Below are positions 24,512 through 32,634 of a stretch of DNA of 64,000 nucleotides, piece after piece. The notes under the pieces are model-generated. The model saw only the letters and a list, made by a program, of their open reading frames with translations. It ran no database searches and was not told where the DNA came from. The stretch lies in assembly GCF_004793475.1 (NCBI RefSeq), contig NZ_SRYZ01000014.1, forward strand, positions 20,966 to 84,965, in the 5' to 3' direction. The position numbers and the translations under genes were made by a program. How positions within the stretch are numbered: the first letter of the stretch is position 1; every line of letters starts with the position of its first letter. This DNA comes from Bacteroides muris (ex Afrizal et al. 2022). Lineage in GTDB: Bacteria > Bacteroidota > Bacteroidia > Bacteroidales > Bacteroidaceae.

Positions 24512-26683
24512 TTATTTGAACCGCGACGTATCCACCGCCTCCCGTTGCTTCTCCTTATATCCTCCGAACTTATAGGTGAACGATACCCCTGCTTCGCGGA
24601 AGCATGAGTAACGGTTCGTCACGTTCTGCGTCCTGAAACGGATGCGGGGAGAAATCTGTCCCGTCTCAAAAAGGTCATTGCAGTAGAGGTTGAGGATGGC
24701 TTTGTTCTTGGCGAAGCCGTAGCGCAGGGCGATATTCACATGGCCCGACGCTGGCAGGTCGTAGATGCCCTGGATGGCTTTGCTGTGCACAAATCCGGTC
24801 ACCGTCAGCTTCAAGTCGGGCTTGGTGGAGAGAGTAAAAGTATTGTTCATCTGGGCAATGCCATAACATTGTTTTCTGTCGAAAGGAATATCCCAGAAAT
24901 CACCATCCTTTTCGCGGTGCCACAAGCCGATGAGGGTAAGGCGCGAGTTCAACAAATTCTTCACATTAAATGGAATAGAGGCTTGTATGCCTGCTTGTTG
25001 CTGACAGTCGAAACTGAGTGTCTTGTAGATTTCAACCAGACGTTCGGAAGATTGGTAAAGCGTCTGTACGGAGTAGTCCTTGGTGTGATTGAACCAGGCA
25101 CTGAAGATGTATTTGCTTTTCAAAATATAGGTCATTTTCAGCTCATACTCTTGTGCCGGTTTCAGCAACGGATTACCATGCAGCTCAGAGTATCCGCCGC
25201 CGATGTAAGAGACGGCATCCTGCACGGCCCAGTAGTCGGGATAGTCCTTGTCGCTGCTCAAGGAGAGTTGGAGGATATGTCCCGGGGCAGGCATATAGTT
25301 CAGGTTGAGGATGGGATACCAGTCCCACTGGCTCCAGACGGGAGTCTTGTAATGCTCCACGGCAAGAGAACCGTCCAAGACAAGGTTGTCGCCGAAACTC
25401 TTGCTGAAGCCGGCATAGACATCCCAGGTCTGCTCGCGGCGGTGGGACTTCATATTGCTCAAGGCATCCGACGAGGTCAAACGTTCACCGGTTTCGGGGT
25501 CGTAATAATACTGATAACTGTTGTCGATGCCGGTGGTGTAGACGGCTCCGTAGTTCAAGTCCCAGCCTTTGCCCAGACTGTGTTCCTGTGCCAGAAAGAA
25601 CTTCCAGCGATTGATGCGCTGGCAGTCTTCCGTGTAGAAATCGAGTTCCTCGTCCTGCATGCGGCTGTGCAGTAGTTGGTCGGACGGAGAGCGGTAGTAG
25701 GTCAGTTCGGCACCGGCTTTGAGGCCGAAAGGAGCGCGGTAGTCCAGACGGCCGTTGTGCAGCCTGTCGGTGCTGTTGCTGCGAGTGGTAGAAACTTGGG
25801 TACCGGTGATATCCCTGTGATTGTGACCGGTGGAATAGGCGCCGTCATAGACGAAACTCAGCTGATGGTCTTTGGCGAGGTCATAGTCCGCTCCTGCCCG
25901 GAAGCTGTGGGCATGGCTGCGGCCACGGCTCACCTCATCTGTTGTCATGGGGTGAACCGAGCCGTCTGCCAAGGTGTGCACAGCCTCTTTGCCGGTAGTA
26001 GAGTAGCCGCGGCCATGGCTGTGCGAGTAAAGAAAGTCTGCTGAGAATTTATTCTTGCTGAAGAGCAGGCTGGCGCGTTGTTCAAAGCCTTCGTCGTGTT
26101 TTTGGCGATACTTGGCGTAGAGTTCGCCTTGCCAGGAGCCGGGGCCACCTGCCGATTGTTTCAGGGTGATATTGACAAGTGCGCCACGCACCTGGTAGCG
26201 CGCAGGGGCATTGTACATCACTTCCGCTGTCTCGATGCGGCTGGCAGGAATGCTGCGCAGCAAGGCATAGAGCTGCCCGGTACCGAGGGTGGTTACTTTG
26301 CCGTCCAGGATAACGGTGACTCCCTGGCCTGCCAGTTGCAGCCCGCCATTCACCTCGATGACGCCGGGAAGCTCTTTCACGGCATCGTAGGCATTGTCCA
26401 CGGGGAGATTCCGGATAAGGCGGGGCAGGTCATACACCAGTTTGCCTTGTGCTGCCTTTACGATGGGGCGTTCACCGGTAATCATCACCTCCGGCAAGGT
26501 CTGATAAAGACTGTCCAGACGGGCATCGGTCGTGACAAGGCTGTCAGCGCTGAGGATGCGGTTGCCGTCCGCATCGGAGGTGGTTGCAGTGCCGTTGTTC
26601 TCTTGTGCCGAAAGACTGATGCTCAATGCACAGCATACAATAGGGAGTAAATAGAATCGTTTCATGTTCTTCTTCATATTCAT
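24512..26683 (-). CDS. TonB-dependent receptor-like outer-membrane beta-barrel protein
   Basis: 723 residues with signal peptide (LLPIVCCALSISLSAQ). A plug-like region follows: PEVMITGERPIVKAAQGKL, then ELPGVIEVNGGLQLAGQG, TVILDGKV and ARYQVRGALVNITLK. The rest is alternating barrel strands. No N-terminal carboxypeptidase-regulatory domain precedes the plug, so it fits the outer-membrane beta-barrel type rather than SusC. Cargo is unknown. Three Met codons lie at the start (26683, 26677, 26662); the last gives the most compact signal. It is divergent from the HK/RR pair, with a repeat array between them that suggests control by that regulator. Confidence 0.82.
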   Translation of the reverse strand: MNMKKNMKRFYLLPIVCCALSISLSAQENNGTATTSDADGNRILSADSLVTTDARLDSLYQTLPEVMITGERPIVKAAQGKLVYDLPRLIRNLPVDNAYDAVKELPGVIEVNGGLQLAGQGVTVILDGKVTTLGTGQLYALLRSIPASRIETAEVMYNAPARYQVRGALVNITLKQSAGGPGSWQGELYAKYRQKHDEGFEQRASLLFSKNKFSADFLYSHSHGRGYSTTGKEAVHTLADGSVHPMTTDEVSRGRSHAHSFRAGADYDLAKDHQLSFVYDGAYSTGHNHRDITGTQVSTTRSNSTDRLHNGRLDYRAPFGLKAGAELTYYRSPSDQLLHSRMQDEELDFYTEDCQRINRWKFFLAQEHSLGKGWDLNYGAVYTTGIDNSYQYYYDPETGERLTSSDALSNMKSHRREQTWDVYAGFSKSFGDNLVLDGSLAVEHYKTPVWSQWDWYPILNLNYMPAPGHILQLSLSSDKDYPDYWAVQDAVSYIGGGYSELHGNPLLKPAQEYELKMTYILKSKYIFSAWFNHTKDYSVQTLYQSSERLVEIYKTLSFDCQQQAGIQASIPFNVKNLLNSRLTLIGLWHREKDGDFWDIPFDRKQCYGIAQMNNTFTLSTKPDLKLTVTGFVHSKAIQGIYDLPASGHVNIALRYGFAKNKAILNLYCNDLFETGQISPRIRFRTQNVTNRYSCFREAGVSFTYKFGGYKEKQREAVDTSRFK

Positions 26684-26715
26684 GTTTATATTCTTCTTCT
26701 GTAAATCTTCATCCG

Positions 26716-26722
26716 CAAAGTA
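26716..26722 (-). promoter_or_regulatory. Possible -7 element for the receptor-like gene
   Basis: TACTTTG on the minus strand, one base shorter than TAnnTTTG, 33 nt before the first ATG. The GTGTTAT repeats lie directly upstream of it. Confidence 0.35.
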
Positions 26723-26743
26723 CGGCAGAATCAGCAGAAACTT

Positions 26744-26803
26744 GTGTTATCAGCGGCTTACCAAGTGTTATCCAGTGTTATCGGGAGTGTTATTTAGTCT
26801 TAT
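26744..26803. promoter_or_regulatory. Five helically phased GTGTTAT-type repeats (candidate operator)
   Basis: GTGTTAT occurs at 26744, 26765, 26775 and 26787, and GTCTTAT at 26797. The steps are 21, 10, 12 and 10 bp, so all five lie on about one face of the helix. They sit between the divergent receptor-like gene and the HK/RR pair. OmpR-type regulators bind direct repeats with this spacing, and one is encoded at 28476. Confidence 0.65.
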
Positions 26804-26831
26804 CGGATGTCAGGGTTCACAACATTAATCC

Positions 26832-26839
26832 TATCTTTG
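26832..26839 (+). promoter_or_regulatory. -7 element of the HK/RR operon
   Basis: TATCTTTG, 27 nt before the HK ATG, with the repeat array ending 28 nt upstream of it. Confidence 0.65.
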
Positions 26840-26866
26840 TATGTATAAAAACAACCGGAAACAAAC

Positions 26867-28402
26867 ATGAAACTGCCATTCAAATATATTGCCATACTTG
26901 TCATCGTCTCCCTGGCCGGCATCTTCGCCTACCAAGCCTACTGGCTGACGGGACTCTACCATACCATGCACGACCAGATGGAGCGCGACATCACCGAAGC
27001 CATGCGCATGAGCGACTATAACGAGATGATGATACGCGTGGAAAAACTACGGAATGACAGCATCAAAGAAGGAACCGTGAGTGTATCGGCAGGTTATGAC
27101 AACGACAAGTCCTACGTCAGCAGCTCCACAAGTATCACCACGACCATCCCGAAGCAAGAGCCCGAGAAAGCGGACAGCCTCATTGTGGAAGTGACGGGAG
27201 ACACCATATCCGAGTACGAACCTGCCGACCTGCAGCAATCCGCCATGAGAGTCCACGAAGGCATGGACGTCATCCTCGGCAAGCAGAACAACATGCAGAA
27301 ACTGACGAACTACTTCCAACGCGGACTGCACTCCGGACTGGACGTCGTCCTCAACCCAGACCTCGCCATCTACGACAGCCTGCTCACCAGCCTGCTGCGC
27401 GAGCAGGGACTCGACATGCCCTACCGGCTGGAATACCTGTATGCGGGAGGCGGCAGCGGCAACGTCCTCCCCTACACCGACACCCTTTCCGTGAAGGGCA
27501 CCGAGGGGTACACGCCCAGCGCCCAAGCCGTGCAGTACGACTATGCCTTCAACCTGCATGGCAGCCAGTTGTACCGGCTGACGATAGAACCCGTCACCGC
27601 GATTGTGCTACGGCAGATGTCGGGCATTCTCGCCACTTCCTTCATCATTCTCGTGATACTCTCCTTCTCCTTCTGGTTCCTTATCCGCACCATCTTGAAG
27701 CAAAAGACCCTGGAGGAAATGAAGAGCGACTTTACCAACAACATCACCCACGAACTGAAAACACCCATCGCCGTGGCCTATGCCGCCAACGATGCCCTGC
27801 TGAACTTCAACCAGGCCGAGGAAAAGACGCAACGCGACAAGTACCTGCGCATTTGCCAGGAGCAGCTTCAGCGGCTTAGCAGACTGGTGGAGCAGATTCT
27901 CTCCATGAGCATGGAGCGCCGCCGTACGTTTCGCCTCCATCCGGAGGAGCTCTCCCTGCAAGAAATCGTGGAACGCCTCGTAGAGCAACACAAGCTGAAA
28001 GCCGGGAAGCCCGTCCACACCTCCACCGACATCGAGCCCCAGGACCTCACCGTCCTTGCCGACCGTACGCACTTCAGCAACATCCTCAGCAATCTGCTGG
28101 ACAATGCCATCAAATACTCTAACGGAGAAGCCGAAATAGACATCCGCTGCCGACGGATTGCTACCATGGAGCAAGGCGAGCAGACCGAAATATCTGTCAG
28201 CGACCGTGGCATAGGCATCGCACCGGAAAAGCTGAAGCATATCTTCGACAAGTTCTACCGCGTACCCACGGGTAATCTGCACGATGTGAAAGGCTATGGG
28301 CTGGGACTGTTCTATGTGAAGACCATGATAGAGAAGCATGGTGGCAGCGTATCGGTAAAGAGTGAGTTGGGAAAAGGAAGTACCTTTACGATAAGGATAT
28401 GA
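26867..28402 (+). CDS. Membrane sensor histidine kinase
   Basis: 511 residues: membrane segment at 5-27, a periplasmic domain of about 220 residues with no recognised fold, and a second membrane segment near 252-274. These are followed directly by the kinase core with H-box NNITHELKTPIAV (His295), N-box NILSNLLDNAIKYS, DRGIGIAP, the FDKFYRVPTGN F-box and GYGLGLFYVK. All catalytic motifs are intact. No HAMP domain is obvious. It pairs with the OmpR-type regulator 73 nt downstream. Ligand is unknown; the divergent receptor-like gene suggests nutrient or envelope sensing. Confidence 0.93.
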   Translation: MKLPFKYIAILVIVSLAGIFAYQAYWLTGLYHTMHDQMERDITEAMRMSDYNEMMIRVEKLRNDSIKEGTVSVSAGYDNDKSYVSSSTSITTTIPKQEPEKADSLIVEVTGDTISEYEPADLQQSAMRVHEGMDVILGKQNNMQKLTNYFQRGLHSGLDVVLNPDLAIYDSLLTSLLREQGLDMPYRLEYLYAGGGSGNVLPYTDTLSVKGTEGYTPSAQAVQYDYAFNLHGSQLYRLTIEPVTAIVLRQMSGILATSFIILVILSFSFWFLIRTILKQKTLEEMKSDFTNNITHELKTPIAVAYAANDALLNFNQAEEKTQRDKYLRICQEQLQRLSRLVEQILSMSMERRRTFRLHPEELSLQEIVERLVEQHKLKAGKPVHTSTDIEPQDLTVLADRTHFSNILSNLLDNAIKYSNGEAEIDIRCRRIATMEQGEQTEISVSDRGIGIAPEKLKHIFDKFYRVPTGNLHDVKGYGLGLFYVKTMIEKHGGSVSVKSELGKGSTFTIRI

Positions 28403-28404
28403 TA

Positions 28405-28462
28405 ACATTATTTGTTAGGGCACTTTACATTACTTGTTAGGGCACTTTACATTACTTGTAAC
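28405..28462. repeat. 22-bp tandem repeat array between HK and RR genes (2.6 copies)
   Basis: The units at 28405-28426 and 28427-28448 differ at one base, and a third partial unit runs to about 28462. Each starts ACATTACTTGT, an ACA-N5-TGT dyad. The reverse complement of the unit (AATGTAAAGTGCCCTAACAA...) closely matches the unit at 58263. The array fills the HK-RR gap. Confidence 0.85.
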
Positions 28463-28475
28463 AAAAGCGACAATT

Positions 28476-29195
28476 ATGGAAAAGATAACCGTACTTCTGG
28501 TTGAGGACGAACAAACCCTCGCCATGATTATCAAAGACACGCTGGAAGGACAGAACTTCATTATCCACACCGCCTCCGACGGTGAAGAAGGATTGCGCAA
28601 GTTCTTCGACCTCCGCCCCGACGTGCTGGTGGCAGACGTGATGATGCCCCGCATGGACGGCTTTGAAATGGTGCGCCGCATCCGGCAGACCGACAAACAG
28701 ACCCCGGTACTGTTCCTCACCGCCCGCTCCGCCATCAACGATGTGGTGGAAGGGTTTGAACTGGGTGCCAACGACTATCTGAAGAAACCCTTCGGCATGC
28801 AGGAGCTGATGATTCGGATCAAGGCACTGGCAGGTAAAGCCTTCTCCTTTACAGACGAGAAGCCCAAGGAAAGCACCAGCTTCGAGATAGGCGACTACCG
28901 ACTCAACTCCATCACGCAGCGACTTACGTACGTGGGAGTCGCTGCCTCACCGCAGATGCAGACGGAAGTGGAACTCTCCCACCGCGAGTCCGAAATACTG
29001 AAACGCCTCTGCGAGAACCGCAACCAGGTGGTCAATACCCAGAACGTATTGCTCGACCTCTGGGGAGACGACAGCTTCTTCAACTCCCGCAGCCTGCATG
29101 TGTTCATCACCAAACTGCGGCATAAACTGGCCGGAGACGAGCGCATCCGTATCGTCAATGTGCGGGGAATAGGATATAAACTGATAGTAGACTAA
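28476..29195 (+). CDS. OmpR-family response regulator
   Basis: 239 residues from the ATG at 28476 (MEKITVLLVEDEQ). The frame is open further upstream, but that part is the repeat array. The receiver has E10-D11-E12, phosphate-accepting Asp54 (VLVADVMMPRMDGF), Thr in FLTARS and Lys104. The C-terminal winged helix includes LSHRESEILKRLCENRNQVV and LHVFITKLRHKLAG and ends RGIGYKLIVD. It is the partner of the upstream kinase and a candidate binder of the phased repeats at 26744-26803. A diverged copy of its last 43 codons survives at 35880-36011. Confidence 0.93.
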   Translation: MEKITVLLVEDEQTLAMIIKDTLEGQNFIIHTASDGEEGLRKFFDLRPDVLVADVMMPRMDGFEMVRRIRQTDKQTPVLFLTARSAINDVVEGFELGANDYLKKPFGMQELMIRIKALAGKAFSFTDEKPKESTSFEIGDYRLNSITQRLTYVGVAASPQMQTEVELSHRESEILKRLCENRNQVVNTQNVLLDLWGDDSFFNSRSLHVFITKLRHKLAGDERIRIVNVRGIGYKLIVD

Positions 29196-29285
29196 ACTAA
29201 AACTAAACTGCCGTCTTCGTCCCTGCCATTCGTATAAAGAAATAGAAGTAATACAAAGATATTTCCGGAAATAGAGGGAAACGAG

Positions 29286-29293
29286 TATCTTTG
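29286..29293 (+). promoter_or_regulatory. -7 element of the first small secreted gene copy
   Basis: TATCTTTG, 52 nt before the ATG at 29346. No good -33 match was seen. Confidence 0.55.
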
Positions 29294-29345
29294 TTCAGTC
29301 CGCCCCTATGCGGTGGGCAGCAACTGAAATCGTGAACAAAGAACT

Positions 29346-29945
29346 ATGAAACAAATCTTCTTCTGCATCATCACTTTACTTGCAGGCATGTCATCCGTCA
29401 GCGCACAGAGCGAGATGCCTGCCGATACGGTACGCTCTGCGTCCGTACGCGACGAGATGTCTCCCGAAGGCATGTCTCCGTCCGAAAAGGAGCTTCTGCC
29501 GGACGTGAAGAATTACGACGGCTTCCTGCTGGATATGGGGCTGATGAATCTGTGCGCCCCCACTCTTCCCAGATTCACTTTGGAGATACCGGATGCCAGC
29601 AAGGACTACAGCCGCATCTTCCGGTTGAACCCGAACGTGACTTATTCACAAGGCCTTTCGAACCTATTCTCACTCAGCAACTCCCGGTATTTCAGTTCGA
29701 ACCCTTTCGGGCTGACGGGCTTCCGGGGCTCTGCCGACAACCTGCAAATGGGAAGTTTCACTTTGAAGAACGGCATGCGTATCCATACCTACGGCGAATA
29801 TGACAAGGACGGCTGGAAAGTGCCCAACCCTTCCGCACTGCCTTGGGAAAAGAACAATTTCAAAGGGGCGTTCGAGCTGAAATCGGCCAACGGAGCCTTT
29901 GGCATACGCATCGAGGTACAGCAAGGCAAACACGTGCCCTATTGA
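29346..29945 (+). CDS. Small secreted protein of unknown function, copy 1
   Basis: 199 residues with a signal peptide (IITLLAGMSSVSAQ) and a variable linker. A mature domain begins at about residue 55: NYDGFLLDMGLMNL, FTLEIPDASKDYSRIF, then SNPFGLTGFRGSADNL and a final FGIRIEVQQG. No family is recognised with confidence. The mature domain is almost the same as that of the protein at 36171-36734, while the signals and linkers differ. It follows the RR gene and has its own promoter motif. It precedes an RmlD-like gene in both copies, so the pair may be functionally linked. Confidence 0.8.
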   Translation: MKQIFFCIITLLAGMSSVSAQSEMPADTVRSASVRDEMSPEGMSPSEKELLPDVKNYDGFLLDMGLMNLCAPTLPRFTLEIPDASKDYSRIFRLNPNVTYSQGLSNLFSLSNSRYFSSNPFGLTGFRGSADNLQMGSFTLKNGMRIHTYGEYDKDGWKVPNPSALPWEKNNFKGAFELKSANGAFGIRIEVQQGKHVPY

Positions 29946-29970
29946 TGTCCATCACTTAACGACAGAATCT

Positions 29971-30376
29971 ATGGCAAGAAAGAAAATACTGGTGATAGGC
30001 GCCAACGGTTTTACCGGCAGACGCATCCAGGATGATTTGTCCCGCAACCTGTCTTATCAGACAACGGGCTGTTCCCTGCACGACGACATCCGTCCCCATT
30101 CGGGTGACTATCGTTTCATCCGTACGGATATATGCAACCGCCAAGCGGTGGAAAAGCTTTTCCAGGAAGTGCAGCCGGATGTCGTAATCAATACCTCCGC
30201 CCTCTCCGTCCCCGATTATTGCGAAACACACCATGCAGAAGCAGATGCCGTCAACATTACTGCCGTGGAGCATCTGGCAGAATGCTGCAAAGCAGAAGGA
30301 AGCTGCTTCATCCATCTTTCCACAGACTTTGTTTTCAGCGGCAATACGAATCGGCCTTATACGGAAGAAGATAACA
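29971..30376 (+). pseudogene. Truncated RmlD-like NAD(P)-dependent reductase, 5' fragment
   Basis: From ATG 29971 the frame encodes the first 135 residues of an SDR of the RmlD type (ILVIGANGFTGRRI, HLSTDFVF). It is nearly identical to the intact gene at 36819. After about 30376 the similarity stops inside TEED. The open frame continues only by reading the opposite strand of a TlpA-like fragment, so the apparent tail to 30771 is not a real protein domain. The YxxxK catalytic motif is missing. This is a broken copy at a duplication joint. Confidence 0.88.
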
Positions 30377-30758
30377 AAAAGTTGCCATGTCTGCTGTTGT
30401 GGCATATCACTCTCTACCCGCCAAGTGTAGATGTTCATATCCTCACCTATCAGGCAGATATAAGTACCTTTCTTAGCCCAAAGCGGCAACCCCATACTGT
30501 ACAGATTACCATCAAAAATCACCAGACTAAAACAATCCGTACCCACTTCCGAAACAGGTACCTCGAAACGAAAGCTGTTTCCCTGCAACGTATCGACAGC
30601 AATACTACTCCTACGCCACCTTCCATCCTAAACAGATTCAAGCAGACACCCTACCTCACATTCTTTACCTTACCTTCAATAATAAAACTTCCTTGCGCCT
30701 GCACACAAATGCTTGCCAATAATAGAAACACAGCGTTTATTGCCGTATTACAATTCAT
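30377..30758 (-). pseudogene. Decayed 5' fragment of the TlpA-like gene
   Basis: On the minus strand from ATG 30758: MNCNTAINAVFLLLASICVQ, then FIIEGKVKNVR and an in-frame TAG where the intact gene at 23199-24374 has Gln, then GVCLNLFRMEG. A one-base deletion follows, and the match resumes in another frame (NSFRFEVPVSE, LTGED-like CLIGEDMNIYTW). The match ends at 30377 against the rmlD-like fragment. About 25 nt upstream of the start also match. The thioredoxin domain is absent. Confidence 0.88.
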
Positions 30759-30787
30759 AGTCCTCTACTGATTTTGATTAATGAAAA

Positions 30788-30822
30788 ACAAAAAGTGGCT
30801 GCCCACAAAATGGGCAACCACT
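30788..30822 (-). terminator. Terminator of susCD
   Basis: The arms AGTGGCTGCCCA (30794-30805) and TGGGCAACCACT (30811-30822), with one wobble, are followed on the minus strand by TTTTTGTTTTT. It lies 54 nt after the susD stop. Confidence 0.75.
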
Positions 30823-30875
30823 CGATTCAAGGTTAGAATTGTGAAATAATGTAATGCAAAACTGTTATATTCCTA

Positions 30876-32612
30876 TTAGTTGAGTACCACTCCGCCATTG
30901 TCTGTCGGGTTCTGGGTTAAAGTACCCGGATAAGCGTTGATAGCATCTTGCGGAATGTAATAAGTCACACGATAGTCAGTAGCCGAAACGTCTTCAAACT
31001 GTTTGTGCGGACCCGGGAAACGACGAGTCAAAGGCTTGCCGTTACGGAATACATCATAGCTACGTTCTGCCTGATACGCCAATTCCAATTGACGCTCTTT
31101 GTCGATTTTTTCGGCAGCATCCTCTTCATCCAACGATACATAGCCAGCTCCCGGAATAGAACGTTCACGAATTGTGTTCAGGTCAGTCAAAGCCTGGCTA
31201 TATTGTCCCAATTTAGCGTACGCTTCCGCGCGGTTCAGGTAAATCTCGCCCAACCGGCTGATGATGGGAGAATGGAGATGTGAATCTTCACCCTCACGAG
31301 AACACTTGGTGATATAGAATTGCGGATATACACGGTTCAGAGAAATATAGTAGTCCAATACTCCTTGGTAGGTTGCTCCACCATAATTGATTTCGTAGAT
31401 TTCCTCTTCTTCGTTGACAGGAGTCAGTGTATAAGAGTTCTTCTCTGCATCTTTGCAAGTCACTGTAGCCCCATTGCGTTCTGCATCGAATTGTGCGTAG
31501 TTCAATATAGGGTCGGAGCCTTTTTCTTGTTCTTTTTTGATGAAACGGAACACCAATTTATTCCCATCTTCATACGTCGGTTCGATGAAAGCAGCGCGTG
31601 CATCTACAATTCTATAATGGTCCGGACGCCAGTCGTTACGACCTGTCTCATTCAGCAAGTCGATGTATTTGGCACTGGCATACATTTCGCCCCATCCCAT
31701 ACCGCCAATGTTGGCATACATACCACCGATACCGTAGTAATGGTCATATCCCGAGAATTCGGAAGCCACACGTTTTACCACGAAGATAGATTCGTCGTTG
31801 TTTTCCGGCGTAAGGGTATTGTATTTCATGAATTGGTCACGATTCAACAGGCTATAATCACCGGAATTGATTACCTTGTCGGCATATTCCACAGCCAAGC
31901 GTGCATATTCTTGATTCGGGTTTTCATAAGTACCGCTCATGTACAGGTACACACGTGACAGCATGGCTTGTGCGGCACCTTTTGAAGCGTAAGCAGGACC
32001 TTTGTCTATAGTCAGCATTTCTTCGGCTTTCTTCAAGTCACTAATAACTTGTTCGTAAGTCTCCTTCACGGTAGCACGGTCTTCCATAAACAAGTCTGTC
32101 ATGATGTTGTCAGGAGTACCGTTTACAATGGGCACACCCAAATTTTTTTCCGGTGCCTGATAGTATGGACGTCCATATGCACGTACAAAATAGAAGTAGA
32201 GCATACCGCGCACGTAATAGCATTCGCCCAGTTGGTTGTCGATTTCTTCACTTTGTCCTTCTTCAATCATGTTGATGATGTTCGAAGCCTGTGCGATACC
32301 TTTGTAACCATAGTCCCAAAAGTTCTGGAGACGATAGTTGTTGGGAGTACGAGAGTATGAGATGAATTCAAAGAAAGCATCCGTGGAACTACCACGAATC
32401 ATCATGTTGTCTCCGGCGTATTCACCGCAACGGTGCATAGGGTCAGACCATGTCTTCAATTGTGCATATACTCCATTCATCAAGGCATCCAAGGATGCAG
32501 AAGGGTCGCTGGTGATTTGCTCAGCAGACATAGAACCATATGGCAGTCTTTCAATGTCGCAACTTGTCAATGCAGTTGCTGCAACAAGTGCGATGGCTAG
32601 TATCTTTTTCAT
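30876..32612 (-). CDS. SusD/RagB-family outer-membrane nutrient-binding lipoprotein
   Basis: 578 residues with lipobox ALTSC (Cys18). It has helical TPR-type segments typical of SusD (YYVRGMLYFYFVRAYGRPYYQ, GAAQAMLSRVYLYMSGTY, LGEIYLNRAEAYAKLGQY) and a C-terminal LAYQAERSYDVFRNGKPLTR. It caps the SusC transporter on the cell surface and binds the nutrient. It starts 22 nt after susC in one operon. No glycoside hydrolase, peptidase or dedicated regulator gene is adjacent, so the substrate cannot be predicted. Confidence 0.93.
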   Translation of the reverse strand: MKKILAIALVAATALTSCDIERLPYGSMSAEQITSDPSASLDALMNGVYAQLKTWSDPMHRCGEYAGDNMMIRGSSTDAFFEFISYSRTPNNYRLQNFWDYGYKGIAQASNIINMIEEGQSEEIDNQLGECYYVRGMLYFYFVRAYGRPYYQAPEKNLGVPIVNGTPDNIMTDLFMEDRATVKETYEQVISDLKKAEEMLTIDKGPAYASKGAAQAMLSRVYLYMSGTYENPNQEYARLAVEYADKVINSGDYSLLNRDQFMKYNTLTPENNDESIFVVKRVASEFSGYDHYYGIGGMYANIGGMGWGEMYASAKYIDLLNETGRNDWRPDHYRIVDARAAFIEPTYEDGNKLVFRFIKKEQEKGSDPILNYAQFDAERNGATVTCKDAEKNSYTLTPVNEEEEIYEINYGGATYQGVLDYYISLNRVYPQFYITKCSREGEDSHLHSPIISRLGEIYLNRAEAYAKLGQYSQALTDLNTIRERSIPGAGYVSLDEEDAAEKIDKERQLELAYQAERSYDVFRNGKPLTRRFPGPHKQFEDVSATDYRVTYYIPQDAINAYPGTLTQNPTDNGGVVLN

Positions 32613-32634
32613 TGTTTATTTTCCTTTTTTTAGA

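Noticed and set aside
28405..28462. CRISPR array at the 22-bp repeats
   Set aside because: The period is a plain 22 bp with no unique spacers, only two to four units and no cas genes nearby.
29956..30588. A 210-codon minus-strand frame with a DUF4369-like start
   Set aside because: Only its first part is TlpA-like; the rest is antisense to the rmlD-like fragment, and the true gene start (30758) is cut off by a stop and a frameshift.
29971..30771. A 290-codon open frame that looks like a complete RmlD-like protein
   Set aside because: The part after 30376 is the reverse strand of a TlpA-like pseudogene; similarity to the intact enzyme stops at the joint and the YxxxK motif is absent.
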